From SHVO01 sp050250575 (GTDB lineage: Bacteria; Pseudomonadota; Alphaproteobacteria; Rhodospirillales; Rhodospirillaceae): a stretch of DNA of 64,000 bases. The notes under the pieces are model-generated. The model had not been told where the DNA came from. It ran no database searches and saw only the letters and a list, made by a program, of their open reading frames with translations. The stretch is from assembly GCA_050250575.1 (NCBI GenBank), contig JBFWOJ010000001.1, forward strand, positions 1 through 64,000. Direction: 5' to 3'. The stretch's first letter is position 1. Each line of letters starts with the position of its first letter. Both the position numbers and the translations under genes were made by a program. Shown here one piece after another: positions 28,599 to 39,208 of this stretch.

Positions 28599-29956
28599 GC
28601 CGCCGCCTTCTTGATCGCGTCGATCACGTGAGAGACCACGTCATCGACTTCGCTTGCGTCGTCGCCTTCGGCCATGACGCGGATGAGCGGTTCGGTCCCT
28701 GACTTGCGGATCAGGAGCCGGCCGCGACCGGAGAGCCGCTGTTCGCACGCCTTGATCACCTGACGCACGGTATCGAGCTCCAGCACCGCGTCGGCGCTGG
28801 CGCCCCGCTCGAGGCGGACATTGCGCAGAAGCTGCGGTACGGGGTCGAACAGCCGCAGGGTCTCGCCGGCCGGCCGGCCGGCGGTGACCAGCGCCGCCAT
28901 GACCTGCAGCGCGGCGATGACGCCGTCGCCGGTGGTGGCATGCTGGCCCATGATGATATGGCCGGACTGCTCGCCGCCGAGATTGCAGCCGTACTGACGC
29001 ATATGCTCGACGACGTAGCGGTCACCGACCTTGGTGCGCACGAGCGGGAGCCCGAGCTTCTGGAGATAACGCTCGAGACCGAGATTGCTCATCACGGTCG
29101 CGACGACGGCGCCGCCGGCGAGCTGCTGCGTCTTCTGCCAATGCGCCGCGATCAGAGCGAGCACCTGGTCGCCGTCGACCATGCGGCCGTTCTCGTCGCA
29201 GAACAGAACGCGGTCGGCGTCCCCGTCCAGGGCAAGCCCGAGATGGGCCTTGTGATTCTTGACGAGCGCGCAGAGCTCCTCGGGATGGAGCGAGCCGCAG
29301 GACTTGTTGATATTGAAACCGTCAGGATTGACGCCGACCGAAACGACCTCGGCGCCGAGTTCCCAAAACACGGTAGGCGCGACCTTGTAGGCGGCGCCGT
29401 TGGCGCAATCGACCACGATCTTGAGGCCGTCGAGGCGCAGGCCGCGCGGAAACGTCGTCTTGGCGTATTCGATGTAGCGGCCTTGCGCGTCTTCGAGGCG
29501 CTTGGCGCGGCCGAGGCGATCGGGGCCGGCGCGATAATTGTCGAAGCTGCCTTCCATGTAGCTTTCGATCTCCGCTTCAATCTCGTCGGAGAGTTTGTAG
29601 CCGTCCGGACCGAAGAGCTTGATGCCGTTATCCTGGTACGGATTATGGGAGGCGGAGATCATCACGCCGATATCACAGCGCATGGAGCGCGTGAGCATGG
29701 CGATGCCGGGTGTCGGGATCGGACCGACGAGGATGACGTCCATGCCCATCGAGACGAAGCCCGCCACGAGCGCGGGCTCGAGCATGTAGCCGGACAGGCG
29801 GGTATCCTTACCGATGACCACGGTGTGGCGGCGATCGCCGCGCGTGAAAAAGCGGCCGGCCGCCATGCCGAGGCGCATGGCGGTTTCGGGAGTCATGGGT
29901 TCCACGTTCGCGCGCCCGCGAACGCCGTCAGTGCCGAAAAGTTTGCGTACAGCCAT
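28595..29956 (-). CDS. glmM: phosphoglucosamine mutase
   Basis: 453 residues. It interconverts glucosamine-6-phosphate and glucosamine-1-phosphate for peptidoglycan and LPS precursors. The phosphoserine loop is in GVMISASHNPYQDNG (near residue 100), the metal loop is DGDADRVLFCDENG, and the sugar-binding loop is GGEQSGH. RKSGTEPLIRVM binds phosphate at the C-terminus. It is last in the ftsH-folP-glmM order common to proteobacteria, here with a metallohydrolase gene inserted before it. Confidence 0.97.
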   Translation of the reverse strand: MAVRKLFGTDGVRGRANVEPMTPETAMRLGMAAGRFFTRGDRRHTVVIGKDTRLSGYMLEPALVAGFVSMGMDVILVGPIPTPGIAMLTRSMRCDIGVMISASHNPYQDNGIKLFGPDGYKLSDEIEAEIESYMEGSFDNYRAGPDRLGRAKRLEDAQGRYIEYAKTTFPRGLRLDGLKIVVDCANGAAYKVAPTVFWELGAEVVSVGVNPDGFNINKSCGSLHPEELCALVKNHKAHLGLALDGDADRVLFCDENGRMVDGDQVLALIAAHWQKTQQLAGGAVVATVMSNLGLERYLQKLGLPLVRTKVGDRYVVEHMRQYGCNLGGEQSGHIIMGQHATTGDGVIAALQVMAALVTAGRPAGETLRLFDPVPQLLRNVRLERGASADAVLELDTVRQVIKACEQRLSGRGRLLIRKSGTEPLIRVMAEGDDASEVDDVVSHVIDAIKKAAA

Positions 29957-30142
29957 TCAAGTCCCCTGGAGGTCGTGGTCGCGGATATGATCCCCGGCGG
30001 CGAAAAACGCAGTCACACGCGGAGCTTTCTGCTTAACGACCTTTGAACCTCAGAAGTTGCGAGGATACCCCTGACGCGGTTTAACAGGGATTAAGATGGT
30101 GTTAGCGCCCGGTGAATACGCGCCGAGGTTGTTAACGGCCAC

Positions 30143-31009
30143 CTAGTTAAGGCCAATCGCCATGTTGTCGCGGGCAGCGACCGCACCATCCCAGGCCCGG
30201 CGGGCGTCATCCTCGATCCGGGCCATGGTTCGGTCGTCGTGGCTGGGATCGTGATGAAAGAGCGCGAGGCGTCGCGCGCCGGCGGCTTTGCAGAGGCGAA
30301 CGCCTTCCTGCCACGTCGAATGACCCCAACCGACGTGCGCGGAGAATTCCTCGTCGGTGTAAGTCGCATTGTAGATGACAAGGTCCGCGCCTTCGATGAG
30401 GCCAAGAACATTCTGGTCCGGCTTGCCCGGGACATGCTCGGTGTCGGTTACGTAGCAGATCGACTTTCCCTGCACTTCAATCCGATAGCCTGTCGCGCCC
30501 CCATGATGATTTAGCGGCGCGGTGCGAACGACCGCGCCTGCTGCAAGTTCAGTGAGCAGATCTCCGACACGGAAGTCCTCGAAAGACTTCTCGGTCGCAT
30601 ACCAGTTCTGCAGCGGATGAGGATAGGTCGGGCCCGGCGCGTAAGCGCTCTTCGAGATCGCGTGGGTTCCGCCGTACGTCCTCGCGAACACAGATCCGAG
30701 TCCGCCATGATCGGCCAGATCACCAGCAAGGACGCGGACCGTCGAGCCCGCCGTTTGAATGGGCGCGAAAAAGGAAAGCCCGATGATGTGGTCCCAGTGA
30801 CAATGCGACAGCAGCACCACCGCTGACTTTCTTTGACGGCGGGCAAGGTCGTTGCCGCAGAACCGGATGCCGGTACCGGCATCGAGAATGAGACTCGTGT
30901 CATCCCAGGCGATTTCGACGCAACTGGTGTTGCCGCCGTAGACGACATACTCCTGCGATGCGCACGGGAAGCTGCCGCGCACGCCCCAGAACTTGACGTT
31001 GACTGCCAT
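30143..31009 (-). CDS. metallo-beta-lactamase-fold hydrolase
   Basis: 288 residues. It begins with VKFWGVRGSFPC and has the metal motif SHCHWDHIIG (HxHxDH, about residues 69-78), YVTDTEH and a C-terminal HHDP. The GVRGS N-terminus marks a subgroup of PhnP/RNase Z-like phosphodiesterases often linked with cyclic nucleotide or phosphonate metabolism. The substrate is unknown. It lies between folP and glmM on the same strand, with 52 and 186 bases to its neighbours. Confidence 0.85.
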   Translation of the reverse strand: MAVNVKFWGVRGSFPCASQEYVVYGGNTSCVEIAWDDTSLILDAGTGIRFCGNDLARRQRKSAVVLLSHCHWDHIIGLSFFAPIQTAGSTVRVLAGDLADHGGLGSVFARTYGGTHAISKSAYAPGPTYPHPLQNWYATEKSFEDFRVGDLLTELAAGAVVRTAPLNHHGGATGYRIEVQGKSICYVTDTEHVPGKPDQNVLGLIEGADLVIYNATYTDEEFSAHVGWGHSTWQEGVRLCKAAGARRLALFHHDPSHDDRTMARIEDDARRAWDGAVAARDNMAIGLN

Positions 31010-31061
31010 CGCTCACCCCCGCGGCACGAACCTACCACGGGCGCGGGAGCGGCCGAAGGCG

Positions 31062-32105
31062 TTACGCGCCGACCGCGATCCTTTTTGCCACGGCAAGGGC
31101 TTGGCGGGTTTCGGCAACATCGTGCACCCGCAAGATCCGCGCCCCATGGCGGACCCCGCTCAAGGCCGCCGAAAGCGATCCGCCGAGGCGGTGCTGGGGT
31201 TCCTCGCCGCGGCTCATCCGCGCGATGAAGCTCTTGCGCGAAGCGCCGAAGACGATGGGACAGCCCAGCGCGCGATACACGCCCAGATGATCGATGATCT
31301 GAGTATTGTGCGTATCGTCCTTACCGAAGCCGATCCCGGGATCGATGGCGATGCGTTCGCGCGCAATACCGGCGGCGATGCAGGCTTCGATGCGCGCCTC
31401 CAGAAAATCGAACACGTCACCGGGAGCCCAGATATAGCGTGGATGGTCCTGCATGGTGCGCGGATCGCCCTGCATGTGCATGAGCACGACGGAAACATCG
31501 GTGCGCGCGACCGCCGGCAGCGTGCCCTCGCCGGTCAGCGCCGAGATATCGTTGATGATACGCGCGCCGGCGGCGATGGCGGCGGCCATCACCGGTGCGT
31601 GCCGCGTATCGATCGAAACGCATACACCCGATGCGGCGAGCGCGCGGATCACGGGGAGCACCCGTGCAGCTTCCTCATCGATGGCGACCGGCGCAGCGCC
31701 GGGGCGTGTCGATTCACCGCCGACGTCGATGATCGCTGCACCGGCGGCGACAAGCGCCCGGGCATGGGCGATAGCGGCGGTCTCGGATGCGTGCTGGCCG
31801 CCGTCCGAAAAACTGTCCGGCGTGACGTTGACGACGCCCATGATGAGCGGGTCGGCCAGGGAAAGGCCTGCGTAGGTCGTGGGAACTTGTGCCAACGCTT
31901 CCAGCCATGGAAGGCTGGCGGCGGGGCACTCGTGGGCGAGGAACGTCTGCTGGACGATGGGCGAGAGCGAGCTGTCCGTAAGTTCGACGGCCGTGAAGGC
32001 GCGGCCTTCGCCGTAGGGGATGGCGCGATTGCGCGCGGCGGCATCGCGGGCGGAGCCGCCGAAGAGAAACCCGCGGGGGGTGACATACGGTCGAGATAGC
32101 TTCAT
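31062..32105 (-). CDS. folP: dihydropteroate synthase with N-terminal extension
   Basis: 347 residues, longer than the usual 270-280. The core begins at about residue 85 with LIMGVVNVTPDSFSDGGQ (pterin and phosphate loop) and has GGESTRPGA, DTRHAPV and GIGFGKD. It joins pterin pyrophosphate to p-aminobenzoate in folate synthesis and is the sulfonamide target. The first 80 residues have no recognised domain; similar extensions occur in alphaproteobacterial FolP. It follows ftsH after a terminator. Confidence 0.93.
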   Translation of the reverse strand: MKLSRPYVTPRGFLFGGSARDAAARNRAIPYGEGRAFTAVELTDSSLSPIVQQTFLAHECPAASLPWLEALAQVPTTYAGLSLADPLIMGVVNVTPDSFSDGGQHASETAAIAHARALVAAGAAIIDVGGESTRPGAAPVAIDEEAARVLPVIRALAASGVCVSIDTRHAPVMAAAIAAGARIINDISALTGEGTLPAVARTDVSVVLMHMQGDPRTMQDHPRYIWAPGDVFDFLEARIEACIAAGIARERIAIDPGIGFGKDDTHNTQIIDHLGVYRALGCPIVFGASRKSFIARMSRGEEPQHRLGGSLSAALSGVRHGARILRVHDVAETRQALAVAKRIAVGA

Positions 32106-32130
32106 GTGCGCGAATGTGCCGCGCGGGCGA

Positions 32131-32164
32131 GCAAAACAAAAGGCCCGGCTTAGGGCCGGGCCTT
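32131..32164 (-). terminator. intrinsic terminator of ftsH
   Basis: A perfect 10-bp stem AAGGCCCGGC/GCCGGGCCTT (32140-32164) with a 5-base loop, followed on the minus strand by TTTGTTTTG. It lies 19 bases after the ftsH stop and before folP. Confidence 0.85.
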
Positions 32165-32183
32165 CGTTAGGAAGCTAAGTCAC

Positions 32184-34115
<1,932 letters not shown>

Positions 34116-34200
34116 AACGGCCCTCTTACGCGCTGTCCGCAGCCCAACAGGGGCTCGGGGGGTGGTCTCGGCACAAAAACAGGAGGCACTTCAGCTCTGT

Positions 34201-34228
34201 AGATAGTGCGTCCGGCGATATTGGCAAG
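34201..34228 (-). promoter_or_regulatory. RpoH-like promoter of ftsH
   Basis: On the minus strand CTTG (34228-34225) and CTATCT (34206-34201) are 18 bases apart, the same layout as before lon and clpP. The leader would be about 80 bases. Confidence 0.65.
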
Positions 34229-34271
34229 CAAAGCGTTAATCCTGCGTTCGTACTTAAACGCTTTGTGAGTG

Positions 34272-35621
34272 TCACAATTCGGCATCATCTTCGGCGAATT
34301 GGTCAATTCGCGGGCAGACAAACGCCGTTAGAAAGGTAACGCCCGGTGACGTTGTAAGGTTCGAGCGGAGGTAATTTAAGGGCGGGACGGCGGCCAACCC
34401 CTGCGAATCGAAGAGCGCGGGCAGCGTTTCCCGGGCAATGACCGGGAGTTTTTTCCAGGCGGGAGCGTCCCGAAGCTCGACCGGGAGGTCCGCCGCGACC
34501 AGCCGGCGAACGCGGAAGCGGCCCGCCGCTCCTTTCACCCCGACTTCAAAGCGCCCGTCCCAGATCACTTTTGCGTCGCCGGCAATGGCCAGGTCATCGC
34601 CGATTTGCGCCGCCTCTCGCGCCACAGTGAGCTGTGCACCGCCGCGCACGAGAACGCAGCCGTGCAAGGTCGAATCGCGCCACGGCCCCGTGCGGAGACT
34701 TTCGTAAAGGCGCAATAGGCGCTCGAAGCGCGGCCGGTAAACTTGTCCTCCGGCCGTCATGAGCACGCGCGCAAGGCCCCTCAAGCCGATCTCTTCCGGC
34801 GCGGCGAGGAACTGACCCAAGTCGACGCGCCCGACACCGTATTCGTCCCAGGTGCAGGCGCGGGCGAGAAGCTCCCCGACATAATAGTCCAGTGCCGCAC
34901 GGGCCCGGCGCATGTGGTCTGCTGTTGCGAGCAACCGGCCGGAGGACAGGCCTTCGCGCTCGAGGATCGTACGAGCGGCCCGCAGGCGGGTACGGCCATA
35001 ATTCGGGTCGTGGTTGGATGGGTCTTCGATCCAAGGCTGGCCGATATCGCGCAAGTACGCGACAAGCCGGTCCTTGGGAACGGCGAGCAGGGGCCGGGCG
35101 AGACGGATGCCGCCGCGTTCGACAAGCGGTGTCATGGCGGCCAGTCCATCGACCCCGCTGCCGCGCGCAAGGCGAAGCAGGAAAGTCTCGGCCTGATCGT
35201 CGGCATGGTGCGCGACAAACAAGTGCGAGCACCCGTTCGCCATGCACCAGTCCATCATCAATCGGTAGCGGGCGTCCCGGGCGACCGCTTGCGCGCTCGA
35301 CGCTCGCCCGCGATAGGCAACACCCTCCGCCCAGCGCAGCGTGGTGTGCGGAATGTCCAAGGGCGCGAGCCATGCGGCCACTTGCCTCGCTTCATCGGCG
35401 GCGGCATCGCGCAACGCGTGGTCGACGGTGAGAGCGTGGACAGTGGCGTTGTTCTCCCGCGCCCAACGTGCGAGCAGCAGAACAAGCGCCATGCTATCGG
35501 CGCCGCCCGAAACGGCGGTAGCGAGGCGCGCGCCCGGACGCACCGCCATCGCCGGCATGGCGGCAGCGAATTCGCCCGCGAGATCGTAAGAAAGGGCGTT
35601 GTCGTCCGGTTCTACTTGCAC
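34272..35621 (-). CDS. tilS: tRNA(Ile)-lysidine synthetase
   Basis: 449 residues from the GTG at 35621. It modifies the CAT anticodon of a minor tRNA-Ile with lysine, so that it reads AUA. The ATP PP-loop AVSGGADSMALVL is near residue 36, with HHADDQAETFLLRL further on and the C-terminal TilS domains after residue 270. The frame is open to 35711 but that part lies inside cpoB; the GTG start overlaps the cpoB stop by 10 bases. The ribosome site is weak, so coupling to cpoB is likely. Confidence 0.92.
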   Translation of the reverse strand: MQVEPDDNALSYDLAGEFAAAMPAMAVRPGARLATAVSGGADSMALVLLLARWARENNATVHALTVDHALRDAAADEARQVAAWLAPLDIPHTTLRWAEGVAYRGRASSAQAVARDARYRLMMDWCMANGCSHLFVAHHADDQAETFLLRLARGSGVDGLAAMTPLVERGGIRLARPLLAVPKDRLVAYLRDIGQPWIEDPSNHDPNYGRTRLRAARTILEREGLSSGRLLATADHMRRARAALDYYVGELLARACTWDEYGVGRVDLGQFLAAPEEIGLRGLARVLMTAGGQVYRPRFERLLRLYESLRTGPWRDSTLHGCVLVRGGAQLTVAREAAQIGDDLAIAGDAKVIWDGRFEVGVKGAAGRFRVRRLVAADLPVELRDAPAWKKLPVIARETLPALFDSQGLAAVPPLNYLRSNLTTSPGVTFLTAFVCPRIDQFAEDDAEL

Positions 35622-36730
35622 TTCAACTTGGCGCGCTCGGCGGCGGCCGGCTTCGATACTTCGTCGGGCGCCTTCGGATAATCCTTCGCCAGCCGGTTTA
35701 GAGCAGTGCACGCCCCTTGGTTCTGGCCGAGGTTCGACATGGACATAGCGAGCTTCAGGAGATTGTCGGGGCCCTTATTGGTGCGGGGGTAGTTTTGGTA
35801 GCCGGCCATGAATTCGACGGCGGCCTGCTGATAATCGCCGCGCACGTAGTGCGTTTCACCAAGCCAGTATTGCGCATTGCCTGCGAGCGGATCCTTGGGA
35901 TGGCGCTTCAGGAAATCGCGAAACGCGACTTCGGCCCGCGCGAAATCGTTGCGGCGCAGGAGATCGAAGGCAAAGTCGTATTGAACCTTCGGCGTGCCTT
36001 CCGGAAGCTTCACTTCCCCAACCGGAGGCGCCATCGCGAGCTGGCCGGCGGCGACGGCCCCCGGCTTCGGCGCAGCGGCGGGAGCCGGCGCCGGTTCTGC
36101 CGGCGCGGCTTCGGCCACCGGCGCCGACAACGTGCCCTCGTCCGGCGGCAGGGGGTTTCCGTCGGCGTCGGTGCGCATCACGAATGAGCCGTCGGCGCCG
36201 ACACCCTCCCCGGCGGCGGGCGCGGTCTGCGGCCGCGTAATACGCGGCGGGGGCGTCATCGGCTCGGACAGCGGCTCATCGGCGCCGGCGCGGCGCTGCG
36301 GCGGACGCGGCGGCACGGCCGGCACCAGCGTCGGCGTCGCGCCGGCACGCGGCGGAAGCGCGGCGCCGGGGACAGCGGCGCCCTCGCTCGGTACGGCCGC
36401 GGCGCCGCCGGCTTCAAGACGCGCGACGCGGAGTTGCAGATCGTCCTGCAGCGTCTTCACTTCGTTGGTGAGCTGATTGAGGCGGTGGTTCGCCTCTTCG
36501 ACCTGGCCGGTGAGCTGCTCGATCAGCGCTTCGAGCTTGAGCATGCGGACTTCCACGCTGCCTTCAGTCGGCTGCTGCGACTGCAGCTGAATCAGCTGCT
36601 GTTGCATCGCGTCGAGCCGCGCGGCGAGCTCGCGGTTGTTCTGCGCGGAGGCGGGCGATGCGGCTACAGCGACGATCGCCGCGACCGCGAGACCACGAAC
36701 CGAACGGGAGATCGAACGAAAAACGATCAT
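35612..36730 (-). CDS. cpoB: Tol-Pal-associated protein CpoB/YbgF
   Basis: 372 residues, periplasmic. A signal peptide ends in ASPASAQ. The N-terminal part (about 30-105) is a trimerising coiled coil (LDAMQQQLIQLQSQQ, VEEANHRLNQLTNEVKTL). A Pro/Ala-rich linker of about 130 residues follows. The C-terminal part has TPR repeats (YDFAFDLLRRNDFARAEVAF, NAQYWLGETHYVRGDYQQA). CpoB links the Tol-Pal machine with peptidoglycan synthesis at division. It is separated from pal by two tandem terminators. Confidence 0.94.
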   Translation of the reverse strand: MIVFRSISRSVRGLAVAAIVAVAASPASAQNNRELAARLDAMQQQLIQLQSQQPTEGSVEVRMLKLEALIEQLTGQVEEANHRLNQLTNEVKTLQDDLQLRVARLEAGGAAAVPSEGAAVPGAALPPRAGATPTLVPAVPPRPPQRRAGADEPLSEPMTPPPRITRPQTAPAAGEGVGADGSFVMRTDADGNPLPPDEGTLSAPVAEAAPAEPAPAPAAAPKPGAVAAGQLAMAPPVGEVKLPEGTPKVQYDFAFDLLRRNDFARAEVAFRDFLKRHPKDPLAGNAQYWLGETHYVRGDYQQAAVEFMAGYQNYPRTNKGPDNLLKLAMSMSNLGQNQGACTALNRLAKDYPKAPDEVSKPAAAERAKLKCK

Positions 36731-36844
36731 GATCGAAATCCTTTGCGCGTCCGCGGCCGAGGGCCAGCCGCGTCAGGATGTTGCAAACAAGTACCGGGGG
36801 GTACTGTGAATCTGATTCATCAACCCGGCAAGAATAAGGCGCAC

Positions 36845-36888
36845 TAAAAAAACGAAGCGCATGGATCGGTTCCCCGATCGACATGCGC
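36845..36888 (-). terminator. second terminator after pal
   Basis: GCGCATG (36857-36863) pairs with CATGCGC (36882-36888), and inside it GATCGG (36864-36869) with CCGATC (36874-36879), with a two-base bulge. On the minus strand the hairpin is followed by TTCGTTTTTTTAG. Confidence 0.8.
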
Positions 36889-36890
36889 CC

Positions 36891-36923
36891 CAAAAAAGCG
36901 CGGCTCCGACAGTGCCGGAGCCG
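36891..36923 (-). terminator. first terminator after pal
   Basis: CGGCTCCG (36901-36908) pairs with CGGAGCCG (36916-36923) with a 7-base loop. On the minus strand GCGC and a run of six T follow. It lies 13 bases after the pal stop. Confidence 0.85.
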
Positions 36924-36936
36924 CTTTTCTTATTTC

Positions 36937-37431
36937 TTACTGGACCGCCGACACGCCGCGGCGGTTACGCGCCCAGCAGCCTTCGTCCGAGTTGACGCAC
37001 AGCGGACGCTCTTTGCCGTACGAGATGGTCTTCACCCGATTGGCATTGACGCCCTGCGAGATCAGGTACTGACGCACCGCATTGGCACGGCGTTCGCCGA
37101 GGCCGAGGTTGTATTCACGGGTGCCGCGCTCGTCGCAGTGGCCTTCGACCGTCAGGGTGCGGTTCGCGTACTGGTTGAGCCACTGAGCCTGCGCACGGAG
37201 GCGGGCCTCGTCTTCGGCGTCGAGATCGTAACGGTCGAAGTCGAATTGAACCGTATTGCCGACGACGGTGTTGAAATATTCCAGAGAGTCCGGAGCCGGA
37301 CCCGACGGCTTCGCCGGCGGCGGCGGCGGCGGCGCAGCGGCCGGCGCAGTCTGTTGGACTTCGGTCTTCTTGGTGGAGCAGGCCGCGAGAAGAGCCAAAG
37401 CGGCAACTGCGGCGACGGTGCGGAATTTCAT
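36937..37431 (-). CDS. pal: peptidoglycan-associated lipoprotein Pal
   Basis: 164 residues. A lipoprotein signal peptide ends in the lipobox LLAAC (Cys near residue 17). After a Pro-rich linker comes the OmpA-like domain with VEGHCDERGTREYNLGLGERRA, the peptidoglycan contact site. Pal tethers the outer membrane to the cell wall and is pulled by Tol. The ATG at 37431 has AGGGGA 8 bases upstream; the longer frame to 37482 would destroy the signal peptide. It has its own promoter and two terminators. Confidence 0.97.
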   Translation of the reverse strand: MKFRTVAAVAALALLAACSTKKTEVQQTAPAAAPPPPPPAKPSGPAPDSLEYFNTVVGNTVQFDFDRYDLDAEDEARLRAQAQWLNQYANRTLTVEGHCDERGTREYNLGLGERRANAVRQYLISQGVNANRVKTISYGKERPLCVNSDEGCWARNRRGVSAVQ

Positions 37432-37548
37432 CTTACGTTTCCCCTGATTTTTTTGGAGGTATTCCCAGCGCTGATTCGGCACTCTTTTACCAGCTAACCG
37501 CGCAGACGCAAGGGCCTGCCCGGCCCAGTCGGGCTCCTTAGGCTCGGA

Positions 37549-37577
37549 AATATATAACCTTTTAGACGGTGTTGCAA
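37549..37577 (-). promoter_or_regulatory. sigma70-type promoter of pal
   Basis: On the minus strand TTGCAA (37577-37572) and TATATT (37554-37549) are 17 bases apart, in the 230-base gap between tolB and pal. The leader would be about 110 bases. Confidence 0.6.
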
Positions 37578-37661
37578 AGGAGCAGCAGCCGGCGCAGTGC
37601 GGTGCACAACGCTTTGGCTGCTAACTTGTTGTTACACGGACGGCAAGTAATTTCGGCAAAA

Positions 37662-38993
37662 CTAGGGAATGAGGGGCGACCAAGCCGGGTCGGACGCGTC
37701 CTGCGGCGTAATGATTTCCCTTTGATTATAGCCGGTTAAGTCGATGGAATAGAGCCGCGTGCGGCCGCCGTTGCGCGACTGGGCAAAATACATGAGCACG
37801 CGGCCATTGGGCGCCCAGGTGGGGCTTTCCACAAGGAAGCCTTGAGCCAAAAGGCGCTCGCCGCTCCCGTCCGGCTTCATCACGCCGATGTAAAAATTGC
37901 CGTCGGTGGTCGCATACCGCGTAAAGGCAATGAGGTCGCCGCGCGGCGACCAGACCGGGGTCGCGTAGCGCCCCTTGTCACGGGCAAAACTGATGCGCTT
38001 CGGGTCGGAGCCGTCCGCGTTCATCACATAGATTTGCTGGCTGCCGCCGCGGTCCGAGGCAAAGGTGATCTGCTTGCCGTCGGGCGAAGCGCTCGGCGAG
38101 GTGTCGATGGCCGGGTGGTCGGTGAGCTTCGCGCGCTGACGCGTGCGCAAATCCATTTCGTAAATCTCGGAATTGCCATTCACCGCCATCGACAACAGGA
38201 CCTTGTTGCCGTCGGGCGTGAAACGCGGCGCGTAAGTCATCCCGGGGAAATCGCCGAGTACTTCCTGACGGCCGGTATCGATGTTGAAGAGGTACACCCG
38301 CGGTACGTTGCGGAAGTAAGACATGTAGGTGATCTCTTGCGCCGTCGGAGAGAAACGCGGCGTAAGCACCAGATTGGCGCCGTTGGTGAGATAGCGATTG
38401 TTGGCCCCGTCCTGATCCATGATCGCGAGGCGCTTCACGCGTTCAAGCGGGGGACCGCTTTCGGCGATATAGACGATGCGCGTATCGAAGTAGCCGGTCT
38501 CGCCCGTGATCGCGGTGTAGATGCGGTCGGCGATGAGGTGGGCCACGCGCCGCCAATTTTCAGGCTGGGTCGTGTACGCCTGCCCTTCCATTTGCTGACC
38601 GCCGAAGACGTCCCAGAGGCGGAAGGCGACACGCGCTTGCCCGCTCGGGAGCGGCTCGACGGCGCCCTGCACGAGCGCCTGGGCGGCGAGTGTGCGCCAA
38701 TCCTGGAAACGCGGCTGGACGTCGAGGGACGTGAGATCCTGGAGGAAGGCTTTGGGATCGAGCGGGCGGAAGAGTCCGGACCGCTCGAGGTCTGCGGTGA
38801 TGACGCTGGAGATGTCGCGGCCGAGCTGTTGGACTTCGGGGGATGCTCCAGGAAATACCGTGATGGCGATTGGCATGGGCTCGACACGCGCCCGCGTAAT
38901 ATCGAGGCGCACCTGCGCTTCGGCCGTGGCCGCAAACAACCCCAGCAACGCCGCGACAAATCCTGCCTCGGCCATTTTCCTCAATGCCATCAT
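37662..38993 (-). CDS. tolB: Tol-Pal system protein TolB
   Basis: 443 residues. A signal peptide ends in ATAEAQ. The N-terminal domain (about 28-160) and the six-bladed beta-propeller (FSPTAQEITYMSY, FTPDGNKVLLSM, ASPDGKQITFASDRGG, WSPRGDLIAFT, WAPNGRVLMYF) match TolB. It binds Pal in the periplasm and is moved by TolA. It follows tolA across a gap that holds a palindromic repeat. Confidence 0.97.
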   Translation of the reverse strand: MMALRKMAEAGFVAALLGLFAATAEAQVRLDITRARVEPMPIAITVFPGASPEVQQLGRDISSVITADLERSGLFRPLDPKAFLQDLTSLDVQPRFQDWRTLAAQALVQGAVEPLPSGQARVAFRLWDVFGGQQMEGQAYTTQPENWRRVAHLIADRIYTAITGETGYFDTRIVYIAESGPPLERVKRLAIMDQDGANNRYLTNGANLVLTPRFSPTAQEITYMSYFRNVPRVYLFNIDTGRQEVLGDFPGMTYAPRFTPDGNKVLLSMAVNGNSEIYEMDLRTRQRAKLTDHPAIDTSPSASPDGKQITFASDRGGSQQIYVMNADGSDPKRISFARDKGRYATPVWSPRGDLIAFTRYATTDGNFYIGVMKPDGSGERLLAQGFLVESPTWAPNGRVLMYFAQSRNGGRTRLYSIDLTGYNQREIITPQDASDPAWSPLIP

Positions 38994-39074
38994 CTCGAAA
39001 TCGCTCCGGTAGTTACACTCGCCCCGACATCAGCTTTTGATCCGCCAGGATCAAAACCCGCTTATCTATAGATC

Positions 39075-39124
39075 AGGCCGCGACCTGCGGCAAAACCGGT
39101 ACCCACTTTTGCGGGTCGCGGCCT
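39075..39124. repeat. intergenic palindromic repeat (Rhizobiales-type)
   Basis: AGGCCGCGACC (39075-39085) pairs with GGTCGCGGCCT (39114-39124), and inside it GCAAAA (39090-39095) with TTTTGC (39107-39112). The centre reads CCGGTACCCAC. The core, on the minus strand GCAAAAGTGGGTACCGG, resembles a short palindrome scattered through many Rhizobiales genomes (a GAAAAGTGG...ACCGGTTTTC core). It lies between tolA and tolB; I see no second copy. Confidence 0.6.
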
Positions 39125-39208
39125 GCGCTAGGTTGAATCGCAATTGTGGCGACGGCGTGTCGCACTTTCAAGTAAACGTCCGGCGAACCGGAAAGGTGCA
39201 AGTTCAGA

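Noticed and set aside
30081..30094. TTAA-N6-TTAA before glmM as a CtrA site
   Set aside because: CtrA sites have TTAA-N7-TTAA. The spacing is one base short and the rest of the consensus is absent.
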